DNA of 64,000 nucleotides, taken from contig NZ_CP095061.1 of assembly GCF_022921055.1 (NCBI RefSeq), positions 30,001 through 94,000 of the forward strand, written 5' to 3'. The notes beneath the pieces are model-generated. The model had not been told where the DNA came from. It saw only the letters and a program-made list of their open reading frames with translations, and made no database searches. The position numbers and the translations under genes were made by a program. Of this stretch, positions 56,849-64,000 are shown in pieces. Position 1 is the stretch's first letter. The number at the start of each line of letters is the position of its first letter. The stretch comes from Hymenobacter volaticus (GTDB lineage Bacteria > Bacteroidota > Bacteroidia > Cytophagales > Hymenobacteraceae).

Positions 56849-56936
56849 TGAACTGTCAATTACGAGTTGCTAATTGCCAGTGTACGAATCAACAATACAA
56901 ACAGGCAATGGCAGCTACTAGCTGACAGCTAGTACT

Positions 56937-57443
56937 CTATCCTACTAACTGCTTTTCATAGCAGAAAAAGCGCAGTCCCGGCCGAAACGCCAGGGTAATT
57001 TCGCCCGCAAACCGGTATCCTAGCTTCGGAAAGAGCCGCTGGGTGGCCACGTTTTCGGAATTGGTATCAACGCGCAACACCTTCAATCCTTGCTCGGCTG
57101 CAAGCACTTCGGCCTGTTGTAGAAGGGCTGCCGCTACTCCCCGGCCCTGCGTAGAAGGGTCGACGGCAAGGCGGTGCGTCACTAGGGCCGGCTCAGTAAC
57201 GTCCCAATCAGCCTGGCTGTATTCTTCGTCCTGGTCGCGTGTAAGTGCTGCCACGCCTGCTACTTGCCCTTCCAGTTCCGCTACCCAAAGCTGTTGTTGG
57301 TTGATGTCGTTTTGGAAAACAGATTCGTTCGGGTAATCGACCGACCACTGGAAGTTGCCCGCTTCATTCATCAACGGCACCACGCGGCGCACCAGTGCGA
57401 CAATAGCGGGCAAGTCAGTAGCAGTAGCACGGCGCAAGACCAT
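56937..57443 (-). CDS. GNAT family N-acetyltransferase
   Basis: An acyl-CoA-dependent acetyltransferase of 168 aa. The acetyl-CoA-binding motif is VDPSTQGRGVAAALL (about residues 94-108; Q/RxxGxG/A form), preceded by strand 4 THRLAV and followed by VDTNSENVATQRLFPKLGY. Substrate unknown. It lies 110 bp downstream of hemB in the same direction; this gap has an imperfect inverted repeat (ACAAAATTG about 57480-57488, CAATTTTGT about 57523-57531). Confidence 0.9.
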   Translation of the reverse strand: MVLRRATATDLPAIVALVRRVVPLMNEAGNFQWSVDYPNESVFQNDINQQQLWVAELEGQVAGVAALTRDQDEEYSQADWDVTEPALVTHRLAVDPSTQGRGVAAALLQQAEVLAAEQGLKVLRVDTNSENVATQRLFPKLGYRFAGEITLAFRPGLRFFCYEKQLVG

Positions 57444-57553
57444 ACATTAGATAGGTAAGTCGATAAGAAGAGCCAAGAAACAAAATTGAGCAAATCTAGC
57501 GGTACTAACCACTGGACTTGCCCAATTTTGTTTGCGTTAAAATAACCGTTCAA

Positions 57554-58546
57554 TTACCCTCGGCGCAGCACTTCGGCAGCTTCTTTCGCGAAATACGTGA
57601 GAATAGCATCGGCTCCGGCCCGCTTAATGCTGGTCAGAACTTCCATCATGGTTTTCTCGCCGTCGAGCCAGCCATTTTGCGCCGCCGCTTTCACCATAGC
57701 ATACTCGCCCGATACGTTGTAGGCCGTTACAGGTAAGTTGGTGTGAGCTTTCACATCCATAATTACGTCCAGATAGCTCAAAGCTGGCTTCACCATTACC
57801 ATATCGGCGCCTTCCTGCTCGTCGAGAACTAGCTCGCGCAGGGCCTCCCGACGGTTGGCTGGATTCATCTGGTAGGTTTTTTTGTCGCCTTTCTTAGGAG
57901 CTGAATCCAGCGCGTCGCGGAAGGGGCCATAGAAAGCAGAGGCATACTTGGCCGTATAGCTCATGATGCTGACGTGGTTGAAAGCATTGCTGTCGAGCAC
58001 GTCTCGAATCCAAGCCACGCGGCCGTCCATCATATCGGAAGGGCCAATAATATCGGCTCCGGCGCGGGCTTGGGCCAATGCCATTTGCCCGAGTACTTCC
58101 AAGGAAGCATCGTTTAGGATCTCACCAGATTCTGCGTCTACCACGCCATCATGACCATCAGAGCTATAGGGGTCCATAGCGACGTCAGTCATAATCATGA
58201 CCTCTGGAAACTGACGTTTGATTTCGGCTACAGTTTTCAGATAAAGGCCTTCGGGATTAGCGCTTTCTTTCGCTAGTCGGTCTTTCAGGGCATCATTAAT
58301 ACTCGGAAAAGGTGCAAAGCTGTGAATCCCCAGCTCTACGCACCGTCCAATTTCATCGATAAGTCGGTCAGCCGTGAAACGGTGAATGCCTGGCATTGAA
58401 CTTACCTCAAGCGTTTGGTTTTCACCTTCAATAAGAAAGACAGGGTATATAAAATCGTGGGTGGTGAGTCTGGTTTCCTGCACCATGTCCCGAATAACGG
58501 CTGATTTGCGGTTGCGGCGCGGACGGTGCGTGGGGAGCTGAGGCAT
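57554..58546 (-). CDS. hemB: Porphobilinogen synthase (delta-aminolevulinic acid dehydratase), Asp-type metal site
   Basis: Condenses two 5-aminolevulinate molecules to porphobilinogen in heme biosynthesis; cytoplasmic homo-octamer. At 330 aa it is full length. Schiff-base lysines: Lys200 (MSYTAKYASAFYGPF) and Lys253 (MVMVKPALSYLD). The metal-site segment reads DVAMDPYSSDGHDG (about 121-134): the three cysteines of zinc enzymes are replaced by Ala/Asp/Asp, placing it in the magnesium-type branch known from Pseudomonas and Bradyrhizobium. No other heme genes are in the window. Confidence 0.96.
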   Translation of the reverse strand: MPQLPTHRPRRNRKSAVIRDMVQETRLTTHDFIYPVFLIEGENQTLEVSSMPGIHRFTADRLIDEIGRCVELGIHSFAPFPSINDALKDRLAKESANPEGLYLKTVAEIKRQFPEVMIMTDVAMDPYSSDGHDGVVDAESGEILNDASLEVLGQMALAQARAGADIIGPSDMMDGRVAWIRDVLDSNAFNHVSIMSYTAKYASAFYGPFRDALDSAPKKGDKKTYQMNPANRREALRELVLDEQEGADMVMVKPALSYLDVIMDVKAHTNLPVTAYNVSGEYAMVKAAAQNGWLDGEKTMMEVLTSIKRAGADAILTYFAKEAAEVLRRG

Positions 58547-58704
58547 AGGTTTGTTCAGTTGATAAGACAGGACAAAACAACTGAAATAAAGGTAAGGTTG
58601 CGTTGGAGAGCAGTGTTTCTTGGATGCAAAAAGCTTTCTTTCACTGATTTGTTGGTAGCGCTACCGACTCATTGATAGGAACTACAGTCTCACTAGTAGC
58701 AGCT

Positions 58705-58753
58705 AATAGCAAAAGCCCCTGCTCTCACTTCGAGAGCAGGGGCTTTTGCTATT
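58705..58753. terminator. 22-bp perfect palindrome, bidirectional terminator
   Basis: Arms 58705-58726 and 58732-58753 are exact reverse complements around a 5-base loop, holding AAAAGCCCC / GGGGCTTTT. It follows the GT4 gene and precedes hemB. Nothing else was seen in 58547-58848. Confidence 0.85.
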
Positions 58754-58848
58754 TGACTTTCAACTAAGCGCCTATTAAGCTGATAGTTGCTATTACCGTA
58801 GCCAGGTTAGTAGCCAACATATAGCTAACATAAGGGCAACATTTAGCT

Positions 58849-59943
58849 TTACTGGCTAACCGGCAAGGCAGTAGTTGTTGCTACTTCGCTAAGAGAGTTT
58901 ACTCGCTTATAGCCCGCCGCAGCTTCTAGAATCCGCAAGTAGCGCGCCGCTACTACTTCGGGCTGATGAGCTGATAGGTGAGCGGGGGCCGCCCGTCTAA
59001 GCTCTAGCTCTAGGTTCGGATCATGCAGGATGCCCAAGATGGTGCTTGCCAACGATTCCACACTGCCACGCTGAAAAACCAGTCCCGCCTTGCCAACGGC
59101 ATCAGGCAGCCCATCACTGTTCGAAACAATAGGTAAACATCCACAAGCCATTCCCTCCAGCACCACGTTACCGAAAGCCTCCCCGTACAACGACGGCACC
59201 AGTTGATACCGATAACGGTTCAGTTCTCTAGCTAAGGCTCGTCCTTCTAGGAAGCCGATAAAATGCACATAGGCTTTTATCCCAAGAGAAGCCACTAGTG
59301 CCTCTAGGTTTTCACGCTCTGGGCCGTCGCCAATAATAGTGAGAGAAGGCTTATCAGCGTCCTGCTCTACCTCATCTAGCTTAGTTAGTACTTGATGGAA
59401 GGCCTGGATAGCCATAGCAACTCCTTTCTGGGAAACAAGGCGTCCCAGAAATACGAAGTTGTTTGTTCGATCTACATCCGGAATCATCATGAAATCCTTA
59501 GCCCGGTAAGGATTTCCAATAACCGAAGACGCAGGCCAGTTTTGCTTGCGTACCGCTTCGCTAACTGAAATCACAGAATCAGCCCTTTTCAACCAGTTAC
59601 GCTTCAACCAACTAGCACTGCTATCCCATTCTATTGCCGTATTCAAAGCAATGACGGAAGGCCGACCAAAGAACACAGCTGGCCATGCTAAACGGACACA
59701 CGGATTGTTTTCGAAAACAATATCGGCCCACTCGTGCTGCTTGAAGAGCTGTGAGGTACTAGGGTTTCGAACGATTTTGAACGGGAACTTTGCGTCTTCA
59801 GCTGTGACCGTACTCGACCAAGTTAAAATACGAACCTCATGTCCTGCGCCCGCAAAAGCACTGGCATAGATTTCAGAGTTGACCTCTATACCCCCAATGT
59901 CGGGGTGGAATTTGTGAGAGAGTAACAATATTTTGAGGGACAT
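58849..59943 (-). CDS. Glycosyltransferase family 4
   Basis: A GT-B-fold retaining glycosyltransferase of 364 aa using a nucleotide sugar to extend a glycan or glycolipid. The N-terminal domain opens with ILLLSHKFHPDIGGIEVNSE; the C-terminal donor-binding domain has FLGRLVSQKGVAMAIQAF, the IIGDGPE strand and the family EX7E-type segment YGEAFGNVVLEGMACG. No membrane helix. It is transcribed away from a second glycosyltransferase across a 988-bp gap, forming the left part of a surface-glycan locus. Confidence 0.92.
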   Translation of the reverse strand: MSLKILLLSHKFHPDIGGIEVNSEIYASAFAGAGHEVRILTWSSTVTAEDAKFPFKIVRNPSTSQLFKQHEWADIVFENNPCVRLAWPAVFFGRPSVIALNTAIEWDSSASWLKRNWLKRADSVISVSEAVRKQNWPASSVIGNPYRAKDFMMIPDVDRTNNFVFLGRLVSQKGVAMAIQAFHQVLTKLDEVEQDADKPSLTIIGDGPERENLEALVASLGIKAYVHFIGFLEGRALARELNRYRYQLVPSLYGEAFGNVVLEGMACGCLPIVSNSDGLPDAVGKAGLVFQRGSVESLASTILGILHDPNLELELRRAAPAHLSAHQPEVVAARYLRILEAAAGYKRVNSLSEVATTTALPVSQ

Positions 59944-60892
59944 AGAGCGAATCTAAAGAGATTTTATAAAATAGTTGCCGTTTTTAATGCTGTGCCATAC
60001 TGTAGTATGGCAGATTCGAAGAGTATATAGTATTATCTATTCTTTGAGGCAAAGTGCAAAGTTATGAGTCTAGTACAAGAAAATCGTTAGAACCATTAAA
60101 ATATTTGGATACCATTCCCTAAGCGTATAAGCTCAGTTAGTGGATATATGTACACAAAGTATAGCTATGCAACATAACTTTGCTACTAGTACATAGCCAA
60201 TTTACGATTGCCATAGTACTTCGGACTTCTCTTGCCGATACAGACCGCATGTTACGCAAAAGTAAATAGTTGCTAATAAGGAACCCTCCAGCGGCTATCA
60301 TAGAGAAAGGAATAGGTTGTTCGAGTTTCAATTACTCTATTGGAGTAAGGAACAGATACTTATATAGTATATTTGGTATTTAATCCTGCGTATATGGTAA
60401 CACTCGTTATATTTAAGGGAGCTACCGTATGCAATAGGTATGTAGATGAACGGTTCTGCTACTAAATACAAACACTAGTTGCTGCACCACAACTTCAAAG
60501 GTTTATAACTCGGTGCTAAGAGCAACAGTCAGTCTGATATAATGAGGACCGTTGCATATTCGGCTGCACTAGCTACAACAGCATCATTGTTAACTGTATA
60601 GCGCAGCAAAAAAAACGATGCGTCCACATAACAAACTAGGTCCGTGCCAATTTAAACTTAGAAGATTACCGTACTAAAATGGTGTTCATTATCTTTCGGA
60701 CGGTAGCTATTAATGAACAGTTCAGCTGAAACTGCATTGTAACTATAAATTGTCCTAAAAGCAGCAATGAAATTTTTGCCTTATAAACTAGATTGATAGC
60801 GTTGTTTAGCAACACAGTCAGTCTTTTTTAATAAGCATCAGACATTGATCATCACCTGTTGTCTATCAAGATCTAGGTAACAACAAACGCTC
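59944..60892. other. Long AT-rich gene-free region between divergent glycosyltransferases
   Basis: About 950 bases, noticeably AT-rich, with no credible gene on either strand (the 64-codon minus-strand frame at 60137-60331 has no family features). It should hold promoters for both glycosyltransferases. Visible structure is limited to the dyad at 59993-60012 and the leader hairpin at 60893-60923. Confidence 0.6.
59993..60012. promoter_or_regulatory. 20-bp perfect dyad, candidate operator
   Basis: TGCCATACT and AGTATGGCA are exact reverse complements separated by GT. The dyad sits 50 bases before the GT4 start. A 9+2+9 symmetric site at this distance fits a dimeric repressor or activator site; no regulator gene is nearby. 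A small terminator is less likely as no T-tract follows. Confidence 0.4.
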
Positions 60893-60923
60893 TAAACTCT
60901 CTTTTGCCGTAAAAGGGAGTTTA
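60893..60923 (+). promoter_or_regulatory. Leader hairpin directly before the GT2 start codon
   Basis: TAAACTCTCTTTT (60893-60905) pairs with AAAAGGGAGTTTA (60911-60923): 13 pairs with one G-U, around a GCCGT loop. It ends 8 bases before the ATG at 60932 and should affect ribosome access if transcribed. Confidence 0.45.
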
Positions 60924-60931
60924 CAATCAAT

Positions 60932-61948
60932 ATGCTAATGAAGGTTTCAGTCTGCATTCCTACTTACAACCAGTCGCAATACTTAGCACTTGCCGTGCGT
61001 AGTGCGTTCAACCAAACAGTTGCACCAAGTGAAATCATTATTCTAGATGATTGCAGTACTGATAACACTGCAGAGATTTTAAAGGAATTAGAGAAAGAAA
61101 TACCGGTACTGAAAAATTTTCGGCAACCGAAAAACGTCGGAATCTCTAAAAATACCGACGAGTGCTTGCGAAAAGCTACTGGAGAATTTATAGTACGCCT
61201 CGATTCTGATGATATTCTAGCTCCTTCCTACATCGAAAAGCTTTCGGCTTTGTTGGTGCGTCATCCGGAGGCCGCTTACGCGCACGGCGCAATTCAAGAA
61301 ATTGACGAGCACGGAAACTTCCTTCGGCAAAGACTGCTCATTCGTCAATCAGGATTTCAGAAGAGTGAAGATGCCTTGCTGGCTTCCAAGAAGGGATACA
61401 GAGTGGCAGCTAACATCATCATGTTTAGAAGAGCAGCTCTTGAGGCCGTTAATTACAACACGGGGCGCCCCAATTCTGCGGAAGACTTTCATCTTTCTGC
61501 TGCGTTAGCTGCCGCCGGATTTGGTAATATCTACCTCGACGAAATTCTTGCTTTTTACCGCGTGTGGTCTGATGCTGGTAAGGTACGGCAGCGGCGCAAA
61601 ATGCTGGAAATTGACGGTGTGCGGAAGGTATTCGAAGAGGTACTAGAGCCCGCGTATAAAAAACGTGGCTGGAACATAACTCAACTATACAAGGAAAGAG
61701 CAAACTTTGCAGGAGTACTATCAGATTGCTTAGGCTCCGACGTTTATACAGCACAAGAAAAATCAGAGTTAGCTGAAGCTCTCAATCTATTATCATCTTC
61801 AAAAAGAGCGCAAATGTTTGCTTGGGCTCACATGAATGGGTTTGGATCTATTTTGAGCAGTTATAGTGATTTAATGACAGCGTTGAAAGCCACATTTAAG
61901 AAGTATCGGCGGGGTCTTAGGCAAAGTGATATACCTAATCCAATCTAG
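60932..61948 (+). CDS. Glycosyltransferase family 2
   Basis: A GT-A-fold inverting glycosyltransferase of 338 aa. Nucleotide-sugar binding residues are visible: CIPTYNQSQYL at the N-terminus, the first Asp pair in IIILDDCSTDNT (Asp39/Asp40) and the metal-binding DSDD (91-94). A possible acceptor/catalytic segment is SAEDFHLSAAL near residue 188. It has no membrane helix and ends with a basic tail. Two closely spaced ATGs (60932, 60938) are possible starts. The GINT1-like gene follows 91 bp downstream, probably in one operon. Confidence 0.9.
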   Translation: MLMKVSVCIPTYNQSQYLALAVRSAFNQTVAPSEIIILDDCSTDNTAEILKELEKEIPVLKNFRQPKNVGISKNTDECLRKATGEFIVRLDSDDILAPSYIEKLSALLVRHPEAAYAHGAIQEIDEHGNFLRQRLLIRQSGFQKSEDALLASKKGYRVAANIIMFRRAALEAVNYNTGRPNSAEDFHLSAALAAAGFGNIYLDEILAFYRVWSDAGKVRQRRKMLEIDGVRKVFEEVLEPAYKKRGWNITQLYKERANFAGVLSDCLGSDVYTAQEKSELAEALNLLSSSKRAQMFAWAHMNGFGSILSSYSDLMTALKATFKKYRRGLRQSDIPNPI

Positions 61949-62039
61949 AAAGTAATTACCTCGCGCTTTTAGGAGTAGTTAGAGCTTCACTGCGGAATAA
62001 GTTCGCCGCACAAGCTTGTAGCTACCGCTATGATTTTTA

Positions 62040-63770
62040 ATGACAAATAATGCTCGAATAATTCGAATCGGGGTACTTTATCAGGGAACCTATCTTCGCT
62101 CTTGGGAAAGCCAAGCGCTTCGCTCTATCTCGCTGCTTGCCAATACTTCGTTGGAAGTACTGATTGAAGTAGACGCAAAGAATGCAAAGGCTGCGCAAGA
62201 AGGAAGCTTACTATGGCAACGCTACCTGAAGTGGTTTTACCGGCCCTCAGCTCTTCTGCAAACCACTACTGCCAGCGACTTTGCTCTCAACGTACCGAGG
62301 CTTACGTGCACTCCGCAGTTGCAGGCTGCTAAGGTGCAGCTCGACGAAACAACGGTTGCTGCCATAAGTAGTTATCAGTTGGATTTCATTTTAAGCTTTG
62401 CCGACCAATCTATTAGCAGTTTGGTTGCCAACCTAACTCAAGTAGGCGTTTGGTATTTTCAGTTTGGAGCGCAAAGCAACAAGCCGAACTTGCCAATTGG
62501 CTTTTGGGAAACTCATACCCATAAGATGGTCACTCCGGCCACACTGTACCAGTTGGCAGGCACAGGAGAAACCACAGTGTTGAAGCAAGGATACTTCCGC
62601 ACGTTGCCGCATAGCCTGTCACTTAGTGCGGCCACTCTATACAAGGAATGCAGCAATTGGCCTGCTGACATGTGCCGCCAATTACTTGCCGGTTGCAAAC
62701 TGCCTAGCTCAGCGCTTCAATCGTTGCCTGCTGTCAGCGAAGTACAAGTGCCCTCCAATACAGCTACACTGCGCTTTCTAGGGCAATTAGTGAAGCAGAA
62801 GGTTCAGCAGCTATACAACGTATACCTGCAAGCCGATCAATGGAATATGGGAGTAGTAGATAGACCCATCCAGGACTTCCTCCGCCCAGAAACACTGCGC
62901 GGAGTGAAAGTAGATGCTCCCGTACTTCCTAGCAGAAACGTGTTCTATGCTGACTGTTTCGCGCGGCAAGAGGCATCAGGAGCCGTGATTTACTTTGAAG
63001 CATACGATTACCGTGTACGACGCGGCAACATTTCACGCCTCAACTATCCATGGGAGCAAGGCAGCGTGCCTGAATTGGTCTTAGACTTTCCATTTCACTT
63101 ATCATATCCGTTTCTTTTCGGGCCTTACTGTATCCCCGAAGCTTGGGTTACCAACGGCATCCGTATGTACGATCTGCGCAAGCCGGTCACGGATCATACC
63201 ACGGGTCAGCTGTTGCTGGAAGCACCCGCCGTCGACTCTACCTTGCTGGAGTATGATGGGCGTTACTGGCTGTTCTACACCCGCATGGACCGTGACCCCA
63301 TGCTCAATCTGTACATCTCCTACGCTGACCGTATAGAGGGGCCTTGGCATGAGCACCCGCAAAATCCCGTTAAGACGGATATTCGCAGTGCACGTCCTGC
63401 TGGACCGTTTTTCGAAGAAGGCGGCAAACTTTATCGCCCCGCTCAGGATTGTGCCAAAGACTATGGGTATGGCATTACCATCAACGAGGTACTCACGCTC
63501 ACCACAACTGAATACGTTGAACGAGAAGCATCGGTACTAACTTCTCCGCATCCCGATTATCCCGATGGCCTGCACACTATTGTAGCGGTTGATGCAACGC
63601 GCACCATAATCGATTTCAAGCGCCGCCGCTTTATTCCTTTCGCTACTCTATTGGCTGTGTGGATCTGGATATCAGGCTTTATCAAGTTCAAGAAGAAACC
63701 GCATACGCCACAAATTGCCCAGTCAAGCCAAGCAGTACCAGAGGTGAAAGCAGTTAGTTCAGTTCGCTAA
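62040..63770 (+). CDS. GINT1-like glycan/glycolipid-modifying protein with formyltransferase-like N-terminus
   Basis: A 576-residue protein of two parts. Residues about 1-220 resemble a formyltransferase-like Rossmann domain (FILSFADQSISSLV, VGVWYFQFGAQSN, LPIGFWETHTH). Residues about 270-530 resemble the N-terminal domain of plant GINT1, a GH43-like five-bladed propeller, with NVFYADCF, AVIYFEAYDYR, PFLFGPYCIPEAW, LLEYDGRYWLFYTRMD and GKLYRPAQDCAKDYGYGI. A C-terminal hydrophobic helix (about 535-552) and a basic tail suggest membrane association. GINT1 is known to glycosylate inositol-phosphoceramide, and some Bacteroidota make sphingolipids, but its role here is inference. It follows a GT2 gene in a glycan locus. 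Confidence 0.75.
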   Translation: MTNNARIIRIGVLYQGTYLRSWESQALRSISLLANTSLEVLIEVDAKNAKAAQEGSLLWQRYLKWFYRPSALLQTTTASDFALNVPRLTCTPQLQAAKVQLDETTVAAISSYQLDFILSFADQSISSLVANLTQVGVWYFQFGAQSNKPNLPIGFWETHTHKMVTPATLYQLAGTGETTVLKQGYFRTLPHSLSLSAATLYKECSNWPADMCRQLLAGCKLPSSALQSLPAVSEVQVPSNTATLRFLGQLVKQKVQQLYNVYLQADQWNMGVVDRPIQDFLRPETLRGVKVDAPVLPSRNVFYADCFARQEASGAVIYFEAYDYRVRRGNISRLNYPWEQGSVPELVLDFPFHLSYPFLFGPYCIPEAWVTNGIRMYDLRKPVTDHTTGQLLLEAPAVDSTLLEYDGRYWLFYTRMDRDPMLNLYISYADRIEGPWHEHPQNPVKTDIRSARPAGPFFEEGGKLYRPAQDCAKDYGYGITINEVLTLTTTEYVEREASVLTSPHPDYPDGLHTIVAVDATRTIIDFKRRRFIPFATLLAVWIWISGFIKFKKKPHTPQIAQSSQAVPEVKAVSSVR

Positions 63771-63799
63771 GACCGTAACTGCTCTAGCGCTTAACTAGG

Positions 63800-64000
63800 T
63801 CAAGCTACTTTTCTGCCCGTGATAATATAATGTTTGCAGAAGAGGTGTTTGAAAGGATACATCTGTTGCTTTAAGCTCTGGGGTAAGCTTGTTTTTAAGC
63901 GCGAGAGGTAAAGCATTTGTATTGGATACACCAATAAAGCAACTGGCAAATACACCAAGTCTTTGGAATAAGAGGAGGTGTATTCAATTTTCTCAATCTC
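63800..64000 (-). CDS. C-terminus of an unidentified gene, truncated by the window edge
   Basis: The minus strand is open from the right edge to a TGA at 63800-63802, giving 66 residues. These include a hydrophobic stretch (DLVYLPVALLVYPIQMLYL) followed by a basic, aromatic end (MYPFKHLFCKHYIITGRK). The composition looks coding and the location suggests another glycan-locus enzyme (glycosyltransferase or methyltransferase), but too little is visible to assign a family. Converges with the GINT1-like gene over 29 bases. Confidence 0.55.
   Translation of the reverse strand, partial: EIEKIEYTSSYSKDLVYLPVALLVYPIQMLYLSRLKTSLPQSLKQQMYPFKHLFCKHYIITGRKVA

Overview
The window looks like a chromosomal segment of a Bacteroidota bacterium, most likely a Hymenobacter-like member of the Cytophagales. 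This rests on four secreted proteins with type A C-terminal sorting domains of the type IX secretion system (T9SS), a lipidated Omp85 protein next to TamB (the Bacteroidota TamL/TamB arrangement), a Bacteroidota-type 5S rRNA, and moderately GC-rich coding sequence separated by AT-rich gaps. The genus is an inference; the phylum is well supported.

Layout. 1-1300: 3' part of a 23S rRNA gene, then 5S rRNA and rRNA terminators, with a degenerate copy of the 5S tail between the two terminators. 1.7-9.4 kb (minus): tamL and tamB, outer-membrane/envelope assembly; tamB is broken by a 1-base frameshift in a G4 run. 9.5-12.3 kb: a DPE2-like 4-alpha-glucanotransferase with two starch-binding modules. 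12.7-26.2 kb: two very large T9SS-exported surface proteins (about 1360 and 2969 aa); the first is also frameshifted. 26.4-37.8 kb (plus): oxidoreductases (thioredoxin-reductase-like, SDR), M20 peptidase, a gluconate-dehydrogenase-like subunit 3/GMC pair, a GH1-like TIM-barrel enzyme, and an active/inactive M16 peptidase pair. A composite inverted repeat of about 160 bp sits in two of the gaps. 38-42.4 kb: a small lipoprotein, a decayed minus-strand gene remnant and a third T9SS protein. 42.6-50.3 kb: alpha/beta hydrolase, aquaporin, patatin-barrel protein, DUF2752/CD225 pair, DUF486 protein and a PA14-ricin-T9SS protein. 50.4-58.5 kb: PLD-like nuclease, second GH1-like enzyme, CDF metal transporter, APC permease, DUF922-like protein, fluoride channel, EamA half-transporter (frameshifted end), GNAT and hemB. 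58.8-64 kb: a surface-glycan or glycolipid locus (GT4, GT2, GINT1-like protein, and the C-terminus of a further gene cut by the window edge).

Much of the window serves the cell envelope: outer-membrane assembly (TamL/TamB), T9SS-delivered adhesin-like proteins, barrel-anchored patatin, envelope peptidases, and glycan synthesis. Genes are often followed by long, nearly perfect hairpins whose A-tract/T-tract lies inside the stem, so they can terminate transcription from both sides. No CRISPR array, transposase, phage gene or tRNA was recognised. The most notable oddities are three independent single-base frameshifts at short G/C runs, a 988-bp gene-free region carrying a 20-bp dyad and a leader hairpin between divergent glycosyltransferases, and the GINT1-like locus itself.
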